Origin: Combretum micranthum
Lineage: Eukaryota > Streptophyta > Magnoliopsida > Myrtales > Combretaceae
Length of the DNA: 64,000 nt
NCBI GenBank assembly: GCA_024138025.1
Contig: JAMXBD010000966.1
Location: 62,001-126,000, forward strand
Direction of reading: 5' to 3'
A model generated the notes under the pieces. The model had not been told where the DNA came from, ran no database searches, and saw only the letters and a list, made by a program, of their open reading frames with translations. Each line of letters starts with the position of its first letter. The stretch's first letter is position 1. Below, piece by piece: positions 60,405-64,000 of the stretch. The translations under genes were made by a program, and so were the position numbers.

Positions 60405-62530
60405 TGTAAAATACAGAAATAAAGATGGAAATATAATGAATTATGAATCATGAGATGATATAGGATGAGTTTAAGGTCAAAACAAGTAAATTGTAAAAAA
60501 TTAAATTTGGTTGTAGGACAAATATTAAAGTTTGGATTTCTGCAATTTTTGACAGATTGTATGCCGCCGCCTCCTAGAGAATCTACACCGCCAACGTAGA
60601 GACGGCGTAGGATGGGAACAATAGCGTTTTTCTTAACGCTGGGAGGAACGCTGCCGGCGTTCACTAGAGTTTCTCTCAACACCGACATCAAAGCCGCCAG
60701 CGTACGTCATGGATTTGCCGGCGTAGGTAGTAGGAATTGAAATTTTGGAATTTAAAGTCCCGATGAACACTGTCGGCGTTCGTGTAAATTTTGCTAGTGT
60801 ATGGTATACGCCGGCAAGATCTACAAGTACGCCACCAGCGTAGGGCCGACGTATGACCAAATTTCTATAAATATGAGACGCGAAAAACATTTCCGACAGA
60901 TTTTCTTTTATTATTTTCTTCTTGCATCAAATAGGGTTTTGGAGTGTTCTTAGAGATCCATGCTTGGAGGATCATCTGGAGGGAGTTTTTGATCCAAAGT
61001 AAGTGATCTTAACCTTCTCATTTGGATTATATACAAATTTATATAAGTTTCTTAGGGTTTGGTTGAATTTTTGCATGAAGGTTTTTGGAGAAAAACCCTA
61101 ACACGTGTGAGATTTGTGAATTGGTGAATGCAAGTCGGGTTTTAGGAATTCAAAATAGAAAGTTTATCTCCTCTATGATGGATTCAAACAAAATATGGAA
61201 TTAAACAATCCTCATACATTTTTATTATTATGCATATTAGGGTTTTGGGTGAAATAATTGGTGTTTGTGGAGTTTGATCGGAATAGACGGTACAGATAAC
61301 GAAGATTTCTTTTCAGGTTAGTGTAGATAGGTTGTTTTATGTTAAGTTTGATTTATCTATGAATGTTGGTGATTTGATATATGTTGATATGTTACAGGTT
61401 GAGATTGACGTTGTTGTTTGATATCGGGTTTGGGAATTTGAGAGTTTGGTGGTAGTGGCTGATAGTGTTGTGATTTGGTTTTCTAGTAGTTGTTGACGGT
61501 TATCTTTGAATAGTTCAATTTATCTCCTGAATATAAAAGGTACGACCAATCCATTGTTTGATGAATGTGCTTGTAGCTTAGAATTTTGTGAATGGATGTA
61601 GGAACAGAATTGCATAATGAACTTAATAAATATTCGGCTTAATAATTGTATGCCTGGTTGTGGTTGGCTTTAACCAGTAGAGACCTGGTAGACTGATACT
61701 GGTAGTACCTTGATGATCTTAGTGTGAGGATCCTGAGTGGACTCGTGCTAAGATATGATTCCGGTAGAATAGGTGTTCAGGAATTGGATGTTTGGGGAGT
61801 ACCCACTCATCCATATATGTATATGATTACTTATTTTCAAAATTAGTTGGTTGTTTTTAAAGTAGAGTCTGAGTTACTCTGAGTTCAGGATTTATGTATA
61901 CTGGATTCTGAACTGTGTTGTTTTGCTGGACTAAAATAGATAATAATATGTTGTATGCATTTAGTTTAGTTGCATTTATTTATACATGTTGTATGTGCAT
62001 AACCTTGCTTGAACTAGTTTGGATATTATCGTACTGGGCTTCACCGCTCATTCTGTTATATTTCAAGTGCAGGTGATGATAGTGTGATATATGATCTATC
62101 GGGTTTTGATATCGTCTATGAGGATGGGGATGGCGTTAGCGGTCTTGACTGCCCTGCTGATGACTAGTTGTATAGTCATAGATGACTAGGATGGATCAAG
62201 GAAGACTTTTTATGACTGGTTGTTATTCAGTGTTAGGTTCATGTTTTTTTCATTGGATTTTCAATTGTATTAGGAGTTTTATATGTTGTAATAGTTTCAG
62301 GATATGGTTCGACTTGTTGACTCTACAAATATGTCAACAATGTCTAGTTTTTTGGTTATGGAGATTATGTTCTTATCAGATGGTTTATTTATGAAGACTA
62401 CATGTCTTCTTTTATACCTTGTGAGTTATACAGGTGTTATTCATGTTATTTGTGGAAATCAAAGCCTTAGCGTATCCTATTAAGAGAGGACACATGGCGG
62501 GTTGTAATAACAACAGGTTAGGGCATTACA
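60405..62530 (+). mobile_element. Solo LTR, Ty3/Gypsy type, with GC palindromes (2.13 kb)
   Basis: It starts TGTAAAATACAG and ends GGGCATTACA, flanked by the identical 5-bp duplication TATAA (60400-60404 and 62531-62535). A TATA box CTATAAATA lies at 60865-60873, just after a GC-rich palindrome cluster (60560-60850), so U3 is about 460 bp long. The phrase TCGTACTGGGCTTCACCGCTCA near 62028 and the GGGCATTACA end link it in type to the solo LTR at 12332-14484, though most of the two sequences is not alignable by eye. No primer site or coding sequence follows it. The splice-like and open frames inside are not genes. Confidence 0.82.
60560..60850. repeat. GC-rich palindrome cluster in U3 of the solo LTR
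   Basis: Degenerate units built on GCCGGC: AACGCTGCCGGCGTTC, GCCGCCAGCGTACG followed by TTTGCCGGCGTAGG, CACTGTCGGCGTTCG, TACGCCGGCAAG, TACGCCACCAGCGTAGG. The arrangement of a CGCC-GCGT palindrome followed about 10 nt later by TTTGCCGGCGTA is the same as in the Athila-type LTRs. Confidence 0.85.
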
Positions 62531-62535
62531 TATAA

Positions 62536-64000
62536 CTTCCTCAAATAATTTGGTCATTGGATATTTCCCCTTAAAATTTCCTTTACATTAAATGCTCTAG
62601 TGTCTATTTTTCAATCAACTAGCATCTAAATTCCGCAAGCTATTGCCTGGATGCCACCTATAAAACAAACACAAAATGTTATTGGCCTTGCTAGCATCTA
62701 GACACCACACCCTCACACCTGAACATTAGCCTACTGCATCATGATTAGAATGTTTTTTATCATGTGAAAAATGCTTGGTACCCAAACACTTACCTAAAGT
62801 CTGGATGCTAGTTGCAATTTACATAATCAATTCTGTGATCATGCTAGCGCTCGAATGCTATGCCTTAAGGCTTGTATGGTGTCCTAACACTAGCTTGAGT
62901 ATAGTTAGATCCTGCAATTTTATCACCAAAAATAAGTATAATGCATATAAAGCACAAATGTAAACTTTAACATATTACAAAATATATTGTTAATTACATG
63001 TAACTTAACTCTAATAATTGAGTAACTGTGCTATGTATTTTCTCATCAAAGTTCATTTTGAACCCACCGGTTCAACAATATCATCCACTTCAAGATGGAT
63101 GGATTTGTCACCTTTATAATATGAAGATGTCCTTCCCTCATGGCTATTTGTTTGACATTGTTGAAAAGCACTCACATTCTTTCCTTTAAAAACATGACTT
63201 AGTAGCTTATTAATGGTACTTGGTGCAATCTTTTGATTATATTCGACATTAGTTATGCTAGCACTACATCCCCTAGTTCTTCTAGAGAGAACTTAATGGA
63301 ATGCACTAGCCATGTAGCTAATATGTATATTTCCCTCAGCACTTTTGAAGTTGTATGTAGAAATTTCAATGCTAGAGTTAATCTAACATTGTGCACCATT
63401 TTTCTAAGCTTGATTCTTTATCGAAAGGAACCTTTTTGTCTTCATAGAGGGGTACAATTTTATTTAAGTTTCTTTTGATTAGAACTTTGAAGCAATGTTA
63501 AATTTCATTATTTTTACTATTCACTTTTTCCATCATGACTTTTTTGTATTCCATGAAAAGGTTTATAATGATTGTTATTTATAATTATTTATTCTTTTGT
63601 GATTGGTACTTCATGAGTAGCCTTTTCACCCTCTATTACATTATCAACCATGTTAGATAGATAATGTCTCGTGCTATCTATCTTCTCATTAACCCAATTT
63701 GATGTAACACTTTTATTAATATTTCCAAACCCTTTTATTAAAACTCTCCACATTTATGCTATTCCTTTTATTTTTTCTTTTAATTTTTATTCAATCCTTG
63801 TATTCTTCTTTATTGGTTTTTAACGCGGTTAGTATCATCAATATTTCTTTATATCTCCATATTACACCCCTTGTTACCTTCATCCCTTCTCTTCTTCCCT
63901 AAAAATTATACATCCCAAATTTGAGTTATGGTCCACACAACCATAACCCATACAAAAGGAAGGTAAATCGCCATATTGTATTTTGTATTTTTTGTTGTTG
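62536..64000. other. Intergenic stretch at the right edge
   Basis: AT-rich. I recognise no gene. An open stretch on the - strand at about 63080-63310 (reading INKLLSHVFKGKNVSAFQQC, then DDIVEPVGSK) looks more protein-like than its surroundings but lacks a start and a family I know. Confidence 0.4.

Noticed and set aside
60395..60890. Open frames of 98 and 85 codons on the - strand
   Set aside because: They fall in U3 of a solo LTR and translate the GC-palindrome repeats.

Overview
This window is plant nuclear DNA, most likely from a eudicot. It is AT-rich, gene-poor and packed with transposable elements typical of angiosperms. I find one well-supported protein gene: a three-exon mitochondrial iron-sulfur cluster scaffold gene of the ISU/IscU family (43082-46841, + strand). 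I find one tRNA gene, tRNA-Pro(UGG), at 51145-51216 on the - strand. Nearly everything else is mobile-element sequence at different stages of decay, or AT-rich intergenic DNA in which I recognise nothing.

Layout, left to right. 1-1057: reverse transcriptase/RNase H fragment of a chromovirus-like Ty3/Gypsy element (- strand), cut off by a LINE. 1058-6447: 5'-truncated L1-type LINE with RNase H (+). 8343-9180: hAT-like MITE with a perfect 8-bp target duplication. 12332-14484: solo Gypsy LTR. 15495-28283: a complete but inactivated Athila/Calypso-type Gypsy element on the - strand, with 1.6-kb LTRs, a tRNA-Asp primer site, a polypurine tract, gag, protease, RT, RNase H, integrase and an Athila ORF1-type gene in the envelope position. 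30430-33760: a degenerate 'putative gypsy type transposon' (PF04195-like) pseudogene, interrupted by another hAT-like MITE (30539-31415). 33944-35623: solo LTR, Copia-like. 38786-39690: long-TIR Mutator-like non-autonomous element. 39744-40229: solo Copia-type LTR.

Right half: the ISU gene (with a SINE-like insertion in intron 1), the tRNA gene, a 300-bp foldback element (51932-52231), two more MITEs (53946-54349 and 56222-56652), a badly decayed LINE on the - strand (57138-59570) and a fourth solo LTR (60405-62530).

The most unusual structure is a set of GC-rich palindromic repeats built on AACGCCGGCGGCGTT followed about 10 nt later by TTTGCCGGCGT. They occur in both LTRs of the Athila-type element, again inside that element upstream of its envelope-position ORF, and in the U3 region of the otherwise unrelated solo LTR at 60405-62530. 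In the Athila element the internal copy sits upstream of a plausible splice donor (20485/20484) and acceptor (19833/19832) that would place the envelope-position ORF on its own spliced transcript. Sequence differences between the two LTRs within the palindromes are nearly all C/T or G/A transitions, which suggests methylation-driven decay.

All element boundaries were read by eye from terminal sequences and target-site duplications. Family names come from recognised protein motifs, not database searches.
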